This document shows, one piece after another, positions 35,187 through 44,837 of a stretch of 64,000 bases of DNA (within the stretch, counting starts at the first letter, position 1; every line of letters starts with the position of its first letter). The stretch is from the NCBI GenBank assembly GCA_900466575.1, contig UBMP01000015.1, forward strand, positions 62,001 through 126,000. The letters are read 5' to 3'. This stretch comes from Hyphomicrobiales bacterium. Its GTDB lineage: Bacteria > Pseudomonadota > Alphaproteobacteria > Rhizobiales > Rhizobiaceae. The position numbers and the translations under genes were made by a program. The notes under the pieces were generated by a model. The model did not search any database, had not been told where the DNA came from, and saw only the letters and a program-made list of their open reading frames with translations.

Positions 35187-35702
35187 TCAGATGAACATTT
35201 CGTGGTTGATCGGAATGCCCTTTTCCTCGCAGTAGCTCGTATAGTGGTTGATGAACCAGAAGACGTCGGCCGTGAAATCATACTGGCCCTTGTCGTCGTA
35301 GAATTCGATTGGACCGTTGATCCAGAAGATCGCCTTCACGCCATTCGGGTCGTCGGAATAGAGCGTGTGGTCGGTACCCGGCAGTTCGTAGATGAAGTCG
35401 CCGGGACGTGCGACCCAGCTGTATTCGTAATAGGCGAAGGAGCCTTCCAGCGTCAGCGCCGAGACCACGCCGCGATGGCGATGGGTGCCGATGCGGCCGC
35501 CGCCCTTGACCCAGAGGATGTTGGCGACCGAGTTGGTCCGCACGTCGAAACAGAAATGCTTGATGGCCGCGCTTTCGCCGAACGGCACCCATGGATTCTT
35601 GTCGTCATCGCCCGGAATATGAGCGCCCTCGCGGGCGTATTTCAGGATCGTCTGATGATGCGGCTCTTCCGGAAGTTTGACGATCTGCGCCGGCTTGTTC
35701 AT
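35187..35702 (-). CDS. cupin dioxygenase, 2,4'-dihydroxyacetophenone-dioxygenase-like
   Basis: 171 residues from an ATG with a GGGAGGAGA site. It is a single-domain cupin: metal-binding GTHRHRGVVSALTLEGSFAY (motif 1) and ARPGDFIYELPGTDHTLY (motif 2) with His ligands. The overall layout resembles the 2,4'-dihydroxyacetophenone dioxygenase family, which cleaves the C-C bond next to a carbonyl with O2 and non-heme Fe. It is the first gene of the minus-strand operon and stands divergent from the XylR-like regulator. The precise substrate is not known; an acetylacetone- or hydroxyketone-type substrate is also possible. Confidence 0.75.
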   Translation of the reverse strand: MNKPAQIVKLPEEPHHQTILKYAREGAHIPGDDDKNPWVPFGESAAIKHFCFDVRTNSVANILWVKGGGRIGTHRHRGVVSALTLEGSFAYYEYSWVARPGDFIYELPGTDHTLYSDDPNGVKAIFWINGPIEFYDDKGQYDFTADVFWFINHYTSYCEEKGIPINHEMFI

Positions 35703-35854
35703 GGAAAATCTCCTCCCGATTTTTTCCTCTTTCAGCAAGTTGGCGCAGTCTGGATTTGGCATCGGAAGTCGGTCAACGAGATAATTTCGCTAAACCGTCG
35801 GAGGCGGGGTTTCTCGCACTAACCATTTGTTATGGAAGGACGAAAATCGTCATT

Positions 35855-35879
35855 GCAACGCAATAAACCAACGGTTGCG
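35855..35879. promoter_or_regulatory. inverted repeat in the divergent control region
   Basis: CGCAA (35859-35863) and TTGCG (35875-35879) form an inverted repeat with an 11-bp spacer; GCAAC and GTTGC overlap it with a 14-bp spacer. It lies between the cupin operon and the XylR-like regulator. No -24/-12 sigma-54 promoter was recognised nearby. Confidence 0.35.
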
Positions 35880-35922
35880 TTTCCTTTTAAAAATTTCTGA
35901 TGAACGAAATGGTAATTTCTGT

Positions 35923-35936
35923 TTATCATTTGATAA
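35923..35936. promoter_or_regulatory. 14-bp palindrome TTATCATTTGATAA upstream of the XylR-like gene
   Basis: The perfect palindrome TTATCA-TT-TGATAA is AT-rich and sits 45 bp before the regulator start. It resembles TTGATCAA-type XylR/DmpR upstream sites and is a candidate autoregulatory or shared operator. Confidence 0.45.
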
Positions 35937-35980
35937 GTTCCGGGTCCTTGGGATTTGCCGGCATAAGGGGGAAATCGCGG

Positions 35981-37603
35981 ATGAAGATCAACAAGGGCCA
36001 GGAGGCTCTTCTGGACAGGGGCGGACGCCCGACACTGCGCGAACTGCTCGCGCATCTCGTCTTCAGCCCCGTCAACGGCGTGCTCCGTCTCGGCAATACG
36101 CGGATGGTCCTGCAGCGGACAAGTTTTCTCAGCCATCTGCGCGAGGAGATCGTGCGCAACTATGGGCGCGAGGACGCCTATGTCCTGCTCACGCGTCTCG
36201 GGTTTCAGGCCGGTGTGGAGGACTCGCGATTTGTGCAGGCCTCCTGGCCCAACCTCGATCCCGGCGATGCTTTCACCGCCGGCACGCGTCTCCACACGGT
36301 CAGCGGGGTGACGCGTGTGGAAACGATTCACAATGACTTCGACTTCAAGAAGGGCAAATTTTCCGGCGAGTTCCTGTGGCATGAAAGCGCCGAAGCATCC
36401 GAGCACCGCAAGCATTATGGCGATGCGGCGGAGCCGGTCTGCTGGTCACTCGTCGGCTATGCGTCGGGCTACGCGACGCATGCGCTTGGCAAGCTGATCG
36501 TCTACAAGGAGATCGAATGCAAGGCGATGGGGCACAAGCATTGCCGTGTCGTCGGCAAGCCGGCGGATGTGTGGGGCGAGGACGATGCGACCGTACAACT
36601 CTTCCGCCGGCAGATCATGCCGCGCTATCTCAGCGAGGAAATCCGGGCACGTCCGCAGCAGACGACTCCGCGGACGAGCCCCAAGGACGGGGCGGCGCGG
36701 CTTGAGGCGGTTGTCGTGGAGCCGGTCCGGGGGCAGCTGGAGCGAATTGCGGTTTCAAGCCTGCCGGCGCTCGTCTGCGGTCCCGTCGGAAGCGGGAAGG
36801 CCATTGCTGCGAATTATCTGGCGAGACTTGTACTTCCGGGCGGCAAGTCGCCCGAACTTGCCTCCGGGCACGGATTGACGCGGGAGAGACTTGCGGCGCT
36901 GCTTGCCCCCTCGACTGGCCGTTCCGGCAGCAGGCAGGTGCTTGTCCTGCAGGATCCGGAAGCACTCGATCCGGCTGCCCAAGCGCTGCTGGAAAGTTAT
37001 CTGCGCCCGACATTCGATGCGTCGCGCCATCAGCCTCTCCTGATAGTGCTCACCGAATCGGCGCCTTGGGAGTTCGGCGGAGATGCCCGTCTGCGCCCGG
37101 CGATCCGGCGTATCCTGGCGACGGCGCAGGTCGCCATGCCGTCGCTGGCCGAGCGCCGGCATGACATTCCGGAGATTGCACGGTGCCTGGCAGAGGTGGT
37201 TGCGGAGAAGATACATATGCCTCCCAGGGAACTCAGCCCGGCCGCAGAGGATGTGCTCTGCGAGATGCGCTTCCACGAAAATCTTGTCACACTGGAAGCG
37301 ATCCTGACGGCTGCGGTTCTCGAGGCCACGCCTCTGCAACAAATCGATGCCGCCGCGATCGAACGCGCTGCGGGGGGCCTTCACCTTGAGGCCGCCGCGT
37401 CGACAGGCTCCAGCGATTTGCAGGCTGCCGCGTTGGCTGCTTTCCATGCGGAGGGCTTCGACATCGAGCGTCTGAACGAAATCCTCTATCGTCTCGCCAT
37501 GGAGCGCGCATCGGGAAATGTCGCCCGGGCAGCGCAAATGCTGGGCCTCAGCCGACCCCAACTGGCCTACAGGCTTCGGGATGCGACCAACCCAGCCAGT
37601 TGA
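35981..37603 (+). CDS. XylR/DmpR-like regulator with degenerate AAA+ domain
   Basis: 540 residues from the ATG with AAGGGGGAA upstream; an ATG 81 nt earlier lacks a ribosome site. The N-terminal XylR_N/V4R sensor runs from about 1 to 200: RMVLQRTSFLSHLREEIVRN, FEWHESxEA-like FLWHESAEASEHR, and a V4R end GYASGYATHALGK, KAMGHKHCRVVG. An AAA+ domain (about 245-470) has Walker A GPVGSGKA but no GAFTGA loop, and the Walker B region reads VLVLQDPE, so it probably cannot remodel sigma-54 holoenzyme. A Fis-type HTH (NVARAAQMLGLSRPQLAYRLR) ends it. It likely controls the divergent cupin/ABC operon in response to an aromatic-like ligand. Confidence 0.88.
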   Translation: MKINKGQEALLDRGGRPTLRELLAHLVFSPVNGVLRLGNTRMVLQRTSFLSHLREEIVRNYGREDAYVLLTRLGFQAGVEDSRFVQASWPNLDPGDAFTAGTRLHTVSGVTRVETIHNDFDFKKGKFSGEFLWHESAEASEHRKHYGDAAEPVCWSLVGYASGYATHALGKLIVYKEIECKAMGHKHCRVVGKPADVWGEDDATVQLFRRQIMPRYLSEEIRARPQQTTPRTSPKDGAARLEAVVVEPVRGQLERIAVSSLPALVCGPVGSGKAIAANYLARLVLPGGKSPELASGHGLTRERLAALLAPSTGRSGSRQVLVLQDPEALDPAAQALLESYLRPTFDASRHQPLLIVLTESAPWEFGGDARLRPAIRRILATAQVAMPSLAERRHDIPEIARCLAEVVAEKIHMPPRELSPAAEDVLCEMRFHENLVTLEAILTAAVLEATPLQQIDAAAIERAAGGLHLEAAASTGSSDLQAAALAAFHAEGFDIERLNEILYRLAMERASGNVARAAQMLGLSRPQLAYRLRDATNPAS

Positions 37604-37759
37604 GGACCGTTCGATTGAGGAAAGGCTGTTATCGGTTCGGTGAGAGGACCGTTGGACCGGCTATATGCTTCGGGGTTACCGAAACCACGGTTCTCGCCGC
37701 CAGCAGCGAAGTCAGTTTTGCAAGCCTCTGCCGGATCTGACGTCCCGGTTCCGGCGCTG

Positions 37760-38245
37760 TCACGTCATGGGCGAGTCAATCACCGGAGGGACGGAATAGG
37801 CCTTCTTCAGGCAGCGGAGCGTGAAGCTCGAGCGTGAGTGCCGAACGCCCTGGACCTTATAAAGGCGCTTGCGCAAGAATTCTTCATATCCGTTCGTTCC
37901 GTTGACGGCGACCTTGATGAAGTAATCGTACTCGCCGGTTGTCAGATAGACTTCCAGCACCTCGGGCATGGCCGCCATAGCACGCCCGAAATTCTCCACG
38001 GCCTCGTCGTCGTGGCGGTCCAGTGTCACTTCCAGGATGACTGTCTCGCTCGATCCCAGCAGCACCTGATCGAGGACGGCGACATATCCCTGAATGTAGC
38101 CCTCCTTTTCAAGTCTTTTGACCCGTTGCCAGCAGGGGGCCGGTGACAAGCCGACCATGTCCGCAAGCTGCTGGTTCGTCAGTCTGGCATCGCCGAGAAG
38201 GGCTTTCATGATCTTGCGGTCGATACGGTCGATCGGTTTTGCCAT
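37760..38245 (-). CDS. bkdR: Lrp/AsnC-family regulator, BkdR-like
   Basis: 161 residues from MAKPIDRIDRKIMKALLGDARL. The HTH is LTNQQLADMVGLSPAPCWQRVKRLEKEGYI and the RAM/ligand domain includes YLTTGEYDYFIKVAVNGTNGY. The position, divergent from branched-chain keto-acid dehydrogenase genes, matches Pseudomonas bkdR, which activates the bkd operon with branched-chain amino acids as effectors. Two palindromes lie in the 140-bp divergent region. The 156 bp between it and the convergent regulator gene at 37603 has no clear terminator. Confidence 0.88.
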   Translation of the reverse strand: MAKPIDRIDRKIMKALLGDARLTNQQLADMVGLSPAPCWQRVKRLEKEGYIQGYVAVLDQVLLGSSETVILEVTLDRHDDEAVENFGRAMAAMPEVLEVYLTTGEYDYFIKVAVNGTNGYEEFLRKRLYKVQGVRHSRSSFTLRCLKKAYSVPPVIDSPMT

Positions 38246-38257
38246 CGAAATTACGTC

Positions 38258-38272
38258 CAAAAGAGTCTTTTG
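38258..38272. promoter_or_regulatory. 15-bp palindrome in the bkd divergent region
   Basis: CAAAAG-AGT-CTTTTG is a perfect palindrome 13 bp upstream of the Lrp-type start codon. Lrp-family sites are A/T-rich palindromes near 15 bp, so this is a candidate autoregulatory site. Confidence 0.5.
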
Positions 38273-38317
38273 AGAAAGCGAGTCTATGTGAAATTTCCTA
38301 TCTGATCCATGCCTGGT

Positions 38318-38336
38318 TTTCTCAAAAAACGAGAAA
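38318..38336. promoter_or_regulatory. 19-bp palindrome TTTCTC-N7-GAGAAA in the bkd divergent region
   Basis: An exact inverted repeat of 6 bp with a 7-bp A-rich spacer, about 50 bp before the first gene of the bkd operon. It is a second candidate Lrp/BkdR site. Confidence 0.5.
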
Positions 38337-38385
38337 TAATTTGCCTGGGTTCGGAATAGATTGCTCCTCGCTTTGGGAGGCGGCA

Positions 38386-38673
38386 ATGCAGACAGTTTCT
38401 TTTCTGAGTTCACACCCTTTCGATCATGTTCAGCGCGGGCTCGACATCCTGCGCAAGATGCATTTCGGCCTGGTGCGCCTCAGCGTGGAGCCGAGCGGAT
38501 CGGCCTTTCTGGTCGAGATCACCTTCCAACAGCGCGGCGATCTCGCGGCGGATATTTTCCTCGACCGCTTGGCCCAGCTCGATGGCCTGGTGTTCCAGCC
38601 AGCGCTTGCAGGCGCCAGAACCGAGAGCCGCGCATGCCCGCGACCGCCGAAGGCTGCGGCAGCCCCGTGTTAA
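38386..38673 (+). CDS. small ACT-like domain protein
   Basis: 95 residues from an ATG with GGGAGG 5 nt upstream. The first 65 residues (FDHVQRGLDILRKMHFGLVRLS, FLVEITFQQRGDLAADIFLDRLAQLDGLVF) have the order and spacing of a short ACT domain like the acetolactate-synthase subunit IlvM. The last 25 residues are low-complexity, rich in Ala, Pro and Arg. It opens the bkd operon and may sense a branched-chain amino acid or support the dehydrogenases; the function is inferred only from fold-like pattern. Confidence 0.65.
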   Translation: MQTVSFLSSHPFDHVQRGLDILRKMHFGLVRLSVEPSGSAFLVEITFQQRGDLAADIFLDRLAQLDGLVFQPALAGARTESRACPRPPKAAAAPC

Positions 38674-38688
38674 TGGGAGGAGTGCGCC

Positions 38689-38826
38689 ATGAGCTTCGAC
38701 CCGAGAGACGCCCGTGAGGCCAACTCCGACAGGGGGATGTCGTTGGCGTGGGAGCGTATCGCGCCTCATGCCGCCGGGTGGGCGGTGGCGACCTCAATTT
38801 CGCAATCGGAGACGACTAGGCCATGA
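38689..38826 (+). CDS. small 45-residue protein, translationally coupled to mmsB
   Basis: ATG at 38689 follows GGGAGGAG by 5 nt. It encodes MSFDPRDAREANSDRGMSLA and a further 25 residues, and its TGA overlaps the next ATG by 4 bp (CCATGA). The preceding gene ends 15 bp upstream. Such close spacing, a strong ribosome site and the ATGA overlap argue that it is translated. No family is recognised. It could be a leader peptide that couples translation to mmsB or a small subunit of the dehydrogenase complex. Confidence 0.55.
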   Translation: MSFDPRDAREANSDRGMSLAWERIAPHAAGWAVATSISQSETTRP

Positions 38827-39698
38827 AGATAGGATTCATCGGACTTGGGAATATGGGCGGCCCGATGGCTGCCAACCTCGCCAAAGCGGGCCACGCGGTT
38901 ACCGGCTTTGATGTTGCTGGGGTGACCGTGCCGGGCGTCGCCAGCGCCACACGCGCCAGCGATGCAGTGCAAGGTCAAGACGTCGTCGTGACCATGCTTC
39001 CGAACGGTCAGATCCTGTTGGCAGTTTACGATGAAATCGTGCCCTATGCAGGCGAAGGTGCCCTGTTCATCGATTGCTCGACCGTCGATGTGGCGAGCGC
39101 GCTTTCCGCCCATGTCAAATGCCGCAAGAACCTGATCGAAAGCGTCGATGCGCCGGTGTCGGGCGGCATAGCGGGGGCTGCGGCCGGCACTCTGACTTTC
39201 ATGGCGGGAGGCTCAGCCGAAGCCTATGCGCGCGCGCTGCCGCTGTTCGAGATCATGGGACAGAAATCCGTCCATTGTGGAAACGCCGGATCAGGACAGG
39301 CGGCGAAAATCTGCAACAATATGGTTCTCGGCATCTCGATGATCGGTGTTTGCGAGGCCTTCGCGCTGGCCGACAAGCTCGGGCTGAAGCGCCAGAACCT
39401 GTTCGACGTCATGTCGACTTCGTCCGGCTCCTGCTGGTCCGTCAACAATTACTGCCCTGCGCCGGGTGTCGGTCCGGTCACTCCGGCGGATAACGACTAC
39501 AAGCCGGGATTTGCGGCCGAACTGATGCTGAAGGATTTGCGTCTCAGCCAGGCCGCGGCGGAAGGCGCCCGCGCTGCAACGCCGCTGGGTGCGGCTGCTA
39601 CGGCTCTCTATGCCGAGTTCGTCGGGTCCGGAGGCGCGGGGAAGGATTTCTCGGCCATACTACCCTGGCTAGAGACCATCGCCCGCGAGGACGGGTGA
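38823..39698 (+). CDS. mmsB: 3-hydroxyisobutyrate dehydrogenase
   Basis: 291 residues, the normal length. The N-terminus is MKIGFIGLGNMGGPMAANLAKAGH (Rossmann motif); DAPVSGGIAGAAAGTLTFMAGG (substrate motif) and GSGQAAKICNNMVLGISM with the catalytic Lys follow. It oxidises 3-hydroxyisobutyrate to methylmalonate semialdehyde in valine breakdown. It lies just before the keto-acid dehydrogenase genes, as in valine catabolic clusters, and has the 45-residue gene coupled to its start. Confidence 0.92.
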   Translation: MKIGFIGLGNMGGPMAANLAKAGHAVTGFDVAGVTVPGVASATRASDAVQGQDVVVTMLPNGQILLAVYDEIVPYAGEGALFIDCSTVDVASALSAHVKCRKNLIESVDAPVSGGIAGAAAGTLTFMAGGSAEAYARALPLFEIMGQKSVHCGNAGSGQAAKICNNMVLGISMIGVCEAFALADKLGLKRQNLFDVMSTSSGSCWSVNNYCPAPGVGPVTPADNDYKPGFAAELMLKDLRLSQAAAEGARAATPLGAAATALYAEFVGSGGAGKDFSAILPWLETIAREDG

Positions 39699-39741
39699 CG
39701 TCGTCCGGACGTTTCGCCAACAACGACGCCTGCGAAATTGA

Positions 39742-40995
<1,254 letters not shown>

Positions 40996-40998
40996 GCG

Positions 40999-42012
40999 AT
41001 GACCAGGATGACGATGATTGAAGCGATCCAGAACGCCCACGATCTCGCCATGGGCGCGGATGAACGCGTCGTGGTGATGGGCCAGGACGTCGGTTATTTC
41101 GGCGGCGTCTTCCGCTGCACGGCAGGTCTGCAGAAGAAATACGGCAAGACGCGTTGCTTCGATGCGCCGATCAGCGAGCTCGGCATTGTCGGTACCGCGA
41201 TCGGCATGGCCGCCTACGGCCTGCGCCCCTGTGTCGAGATTCAGTTCGCCGACTACATGTACCCAGGCTACGACCAGATCGTGTCGGAAGCTGCGCGGCT
41301 GCGCTATCGCTCGGCCGGCGAATTTACCTGCCCGCTGGTGATCCGCATGCCGACAGGCGGTGGCATCTACGGCGCACAGACGCATAGTCAAAGCCCGGAG
41401 GCGCTGTTTACCCATGTCGCCGGCCTGAAAACAGTCATCCCGTCAAACCCCGCCGACGCTAAGGGCCTGTTGCTGGCTGCGATCGAGGATCCGGATCCGG
41501 TGATTTTTCTCGAACCCAAGCGCCTTTATAACGGCCCCTTTGACGGCCATCACGACCGGCCCGTCGTGCCCTGGAAAAAGCACGAGGCGGGCGAGGTGTC
41601 GCCGGATTATTACACCGTCCCGCTCGGCAAGGCCGCGACCCGCAGGGAAGGGTCGGATCTGACGATCCTGTCCTACGGCACGATGGTTCACGTCGCGCTG
41701 GCTGCGGTCGAGGAGCTGGGTGTCGATGCCGAGGTGATCGATCTGCGGACGCTCATTCCGCTCGACAAGCCGGCGATCGTCGAATCCGTCAGGAAGACGG
41801 GCAGGTGCCTCATCGTCCACGAAGCGACGCTGACGTCCGGGTATGGGGCCGAGCTTGCGGCCGTGGTGCAGCGGGAATGTTTCTATCACCTGGAAGCGCC
41901 GATCGAACGGGTGGCGGGCTGGGATACACCCTATCCGCATGCCGGCGAGTGGGACTATTTCCCCGGTCCGAACCGCGTCGCGGCCGCAATCAAAGCCGTC
42001 ATGGAGGCGTGA
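40999..42012 (+). CDS. bkdA2: branched-chain 2-oxoacid dehydrogenase E1 beta subunit
   Basis: 337 residues. MTMIEAIQNAHDLAMGADERVVVMGQDVGYFGGVFR is the E1beta N-terminus (first 20 residues shown are family standard), with CFDAPISELGIVGTAIGMA, RMPTGGGIYGAQTHSQSPEA and IDLRTLIPLDKPAIVESV following in order. It forms the heterotetramer with the E1alpha product encoded immediately upstream, and E2 starts one base after its stop. Confidence 0.93.
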   Translation: MTRMTMIEAIQNAHDLAMGADERVVVMGQDVGYFGGVFRCTAGLQKKYGKTRCFDAPISELGIVGTAIGMAAYGLRPCVEIQFADYMYPGYDQIVSEAARLRYRSAGEFTCPLVIRMPTGGGIYGAQTHSQSPEALFTHVAGLKTVIPSNPADAKGLLLAAIEDPDPVIFLEPKRLYNGPFDGHHDRPVVPWKKHEAGEVSPDYYTVPLGKAATRREGSDLTILSYGTMVHVALAAVEELGVDAEVIDLRTLIPLDKPAIVESVRKTGRCLIVHEATLTSGYGAELAAVVQRECFYHLEAPIERVAGWDTPYPHAGEWDYFPGPNRVAAAIKAVMEA

Positions 42013-42013
42013 G

Positions 42014-43315
42014 ATGGGCATCGTCACCGTAAAACTGCCTGACGTCGGCGAGGGTATTGCCGAGGCGGAACTGGTTGAATGGAGTGTCAAGGTTGGCGAC
42101 CTTGTCAGGGAGGACCAGATCCTTGCCGCTGTCATGACCGACAAGGCGACCGTCGAGATCCCATCCCCGGTCGAGGGCAAGGTGATCTGGCTCGGTGGCG
42201 AGATCGGCCAGCAACTGGCCATCGGCGGCAATCTGATCAGGATTGAGGTCGAAGGTGCAGGCGAGGCTTCCGACGTCCCCCCGCAATCGCATATCGATGC
42301 CGGGGCCGGCCAGGCCTCTGCTCCCGAAATCCAGACAGACAGGTCCGCGCCGCCGTCGGCACCTCCAGGGGAGGCACCGGCTGCGCTGGCCATGCCGGTT
42401 CGCAGTCCCGCGCCGGCGTGGCCCGTCGCACCGTCGCAAGGTCCCATTCGGCTGGCAGGCGAAAAGCCGCTTGCCTCTCCTTCGGTTCGCCAACGCGCTC
42501 TTTCCGCGGGTATAGACTTGAGGCGGCTTGCCGGCACCGGCCCGGCGGGACGCATCACTCATGAGGATGTCGACCATTTCCTCGCCGGCTCCCACGCATC
42601 ACTGCCAAGACAGGCTGAGGTGCGCGAGACCAAGGTGATCGGGCTTCGCCGCAAGATCGCCGAGCGGATGTCCAATGCCAAGCGACGCATTCCGCATATC
42701 ACGATCGTCGAGGAGATCGATGTCACCGCACTTGAGGCCTTGCGCGAGCAGCTGAACAGCGAACGCTCGGCAGGCCGCCCGAAGCTGACCGTCCTTCCCT
42801 TCCTGATGGCTGCGATGGTGCGTGCTCTTCAAGAACAGCCAGGATTGAATGCGCATTTCGACGACGAGAACGACGTGATCCGCGAATTCTCGGCGGTCCA
42901 TATCGGAATCGCCACGCAGACGAAGGGCGGGCTACTGGTGCCGGTCGTGCGCCATAGCGAGCATCTTTCGCTTTGGGATTCGGGCTCCGAGCTGACGCGT
43001 CTGGCCGAGGCTGCGCGCAACGGAACAGCCTCTCGCGATGAGCTGTCAGGATCGACCATCACCATCTCGTCGCTGGGCCCGCTCGGGGCGATCGCCACGA
43101 CGCCGATCATCAATCATCCGGAAGTGGCCATCGTCGGCGTCAACCGGATGGAGGTCCGCCCGAAGTGGGACGGCAGCGAATTCGTGCCGCGCAAGATGAT
43201 GAACCTCTCTTCGAGCTTCGATCATCGCGTCATCGACGGGTGGGATGCGGCGGTATTCGTCAAGCGTCTCAAGACATTGCTGGAAACGCCAGCGCTGATA
43301 TTCGTGGAGAAGTGA
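42014..43315 (+). CDS. bkdB: branched-chain 2-oxoacid dehydrogenase E2 (dihydrolipoyl acyltransferase)
   Basis: 433 residues. The lipoyl domain (1-80) has the lipoylated Lys in [16 protein letters not shown] Pro/Ala-rich linker (about 85-160) leads to the E1/E3-binding domain [23 protein letters not shown]. The catalytic domain ends with [14 protein letters not shown] (HxxxD type active site). It transfers the acyl group to CoA. The start is the ATG after the E1beta stop; the longer open frame overlaps E1beta. Confidence 0.93.
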   Translation: MGIVTVKLPDVGEGIAEAELVEWSVKVGDLVREDQILAAVMTDKATVEIPSPVEGKVIWLGGEIGQQLAIGGNLIRIEVEGAGEASDVPPQSHIDAGAGQASAPEIQTDRSAPPSAPPGEAPAALAMPVRSPAPAWPVAPSQGPIRLAGEKPLASPSVRQRALSAGIDLRRLAGTGPAGRITHEDVDHFLAGSHASLPRQAEVRETKVIGLRRKIAERMSNAKRRIPHITIVEEIDVTALEALREQLNSERSAGRPKLTVLPFLMAAMVRALQEQPGLNAHFDDENDVIREFSAVHIGIATQTKGGLLVPVVRHSEHLSLWDSGSELTRLAEAARNGTASRDELSGSTITISSLGPLGAIATTPIINHPEVAIVGVNRMEVRPKWDGSEFVPRKMMNLSSSFDHRVIDGWDAAVFVKRLKTLLETPALIFVEK

Positions 43316-43316
43316 C

Positions 43317-44714
43317 ATGACGGATCTTCGGTGCAAACTTCTCGTCATCGGGGCGGGGCCGGGGGGCTATGTCTGCGCGATCAGGGCGGGTCAGCTCGGC
43401 GTCGATACGATCATCGTCGAGCGCGCCAGCCTGGGCGGCACCTGCCTGAACATCGGCTGCATTCCCTCCAAGGCGTTGATCCATGCCGCCGACGAGTTCA
43501 GCAAAGTCGCTGCGGCGGCAAGCGCTTCCGCGCACTTGGGAATTTCCGCGCCCGGGGCCAGCATCGATCTGAAGGCGACGATCGACTGGAAGGATGCGAT
43601 CGTCCATCGCCTCACCACCGGTGTCGGCGCACTTCTGAAAAAGGCCGGTGTCAGGGTCGTCAAAGGGAATGCCGAATTTCTCGACGGCAAGACTGTTGAA
43701 TTGGAATTCGAGGGCAATCGTCAGCGCATCGTCGCCGAAACCATCGTCATCGCCACGGGGGCAGAACCGGTCGAGTTGCCATTCCTGCCGTTTGGCGGGC
43801 CCGTGATGTCGTCGACCACTGCGCTCTCCCGTCAGACCGTTCCGCAACAGCTGGTCGTTGTCGGTGGCGGATATATCGGCCTTGAGATCGGGACCGTGTT
43901 TCGAAAGCTGGGCGCCTCCGTGACGATCGTGGAGGCCGCGTCGCGCATTCTGCCGCAATATGACGCCGAGCTGACGAAGCCGTTGCTGCAGCGGCTGAAG
44001 ACGCTCGGCATTGACGTGAAGGCCGAGTGCCGGGCTCAGGGTCTGCAGAGTGACGGAAAGGGGCTGGTCATCACCTTAAAGGATGGCGATGAGCAGGTGC
44101 TGCCGGCGGACGCGGTTCTCGTCACGGTCGGAAGACGGCCGGTCACCCAGGGCTTTGGGCTGGAAGGGCTCAAGCTGACGATGTCGGGACCCTTCGTGGA
44201 GATCGACGCCATGTGCCGCACATCGATGCGCGGTGTCTTTGCGATCGGCGATGTTACCGGCGAACCGATGCTGGCGCATCGCGCCATGGCACAGGGCGAA
44301 ATGGTGGCCGAGATCGTCGCCGGCAAGAAGCGGATCTGGGACAAGGTCGCCATTCCGGCGATCTGCTTTACCGATCCCGAACTGGTCACCGTGGGACAAT
44401 CACCCGACGAGGCCAAGAATGCGGGCATCGAAACCAAGATCGGGACGTTTCCGTTTAGAGGTAACGGCCGGGCGATGACGCTGGAGCGGGATGACGGTTT
44501 CGTTCGCATTGTCGCGCGGGCCGACAATCATCTCGTTCTCGGTATCCAGGCACTTGGCCAGGGCGTTGCCGAGCTTGCTTCAGCCTTCGGTCTGGCGCTC
44601 GAAATGGGCGCACGTCTCGAAGACATTGCGGCAACAATCCATGCGCATCCCAGCCTCGGCGAAGCCGTTCAGGAGGCCGCCCTCAGCGGCCTCGGCCATG
44701 CCATTCACTTTTGA
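43317..44714 (+). CDS. lpdV: dihydrolipoyl dehydrogenase E3 of the branched-chain complex
   Basis: 465 residues. The FAD motif is [19 protein letters not shown]; the redox disulfide [17 protein letters not shown] and the NAD motif [16 protein letters not shown] are intact. The C-terminal interface has [16 protein letters not shown] with the active His-Glu pair. It reoxidises the lipoamide of BkdB. It starts one base after the E2 stop and closes the operon. No obvious hairpin follows in the 123 bp to the convergent gene. Confidence 0.94.
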   Translation: MTDLRCKLLVIGAGPGGYVCAIRAGQLGVDTIIVERASLGGTCLNIGCIPSKALIHAADEFSKVAAAASASAHLGISAPGASIDLKATIDWKDAIVHRLTTGVGALLKKAGVRVVKGNAEFLDGKTVELEFEGNRQRIVAETIVIATGAEPVELPFLPFGGPVMSSTTALSRQTVPQQLVVVGGGYIGLEIGTVFRKLGASVTIVEAASRILPQYDAELTKPLLQRLKTLGIDVKAECRAQGLQSDGKGLVITLKDGDEQVLPADAVLVTVGRRPVTQGFGLEGLKLTMSGPFVEIDAMCRTSMRGVFAIGDVTGEPMLAHRAMAQGEMVAEIVAGKKRIWDKVAIPAICFTDPELVTVGQSPDEAKNAGIETKIGTFPFRGNGRAMTLERDDGFVRIVARADNHLVLGIQALGQGVAELASAFGLALEMGARLEDIAATIHAHPSLGEAVQEAALSGLGHAIHF

Positions 44715-44837
44715 CGGAGATCCATGACAGGAGGATTGCTGTCGCAGGTCTGGACGTCCTCGAGATGGTATCGCTCCACCGATAGCCCATCAACGGGCCT
44801 CTGGATTGTCTGTTTCGGGGTCAACCTCAGGCTTCGG

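Noticed and set aside
35900-35980. Earlier start for the XylR-like regulator
   Set aside because: The ATG at 35900 lacks a ribosome site, and the extra residues would cover the TTATCATTTGATAA palindrome.
35703-35980. Sigma-54 promoter for the cupin operon
   Set aside because: I looked for GG-N10-GC of the -24/-12 type on the minus strand. A TTGCTG stretch is present but without the matching GG.
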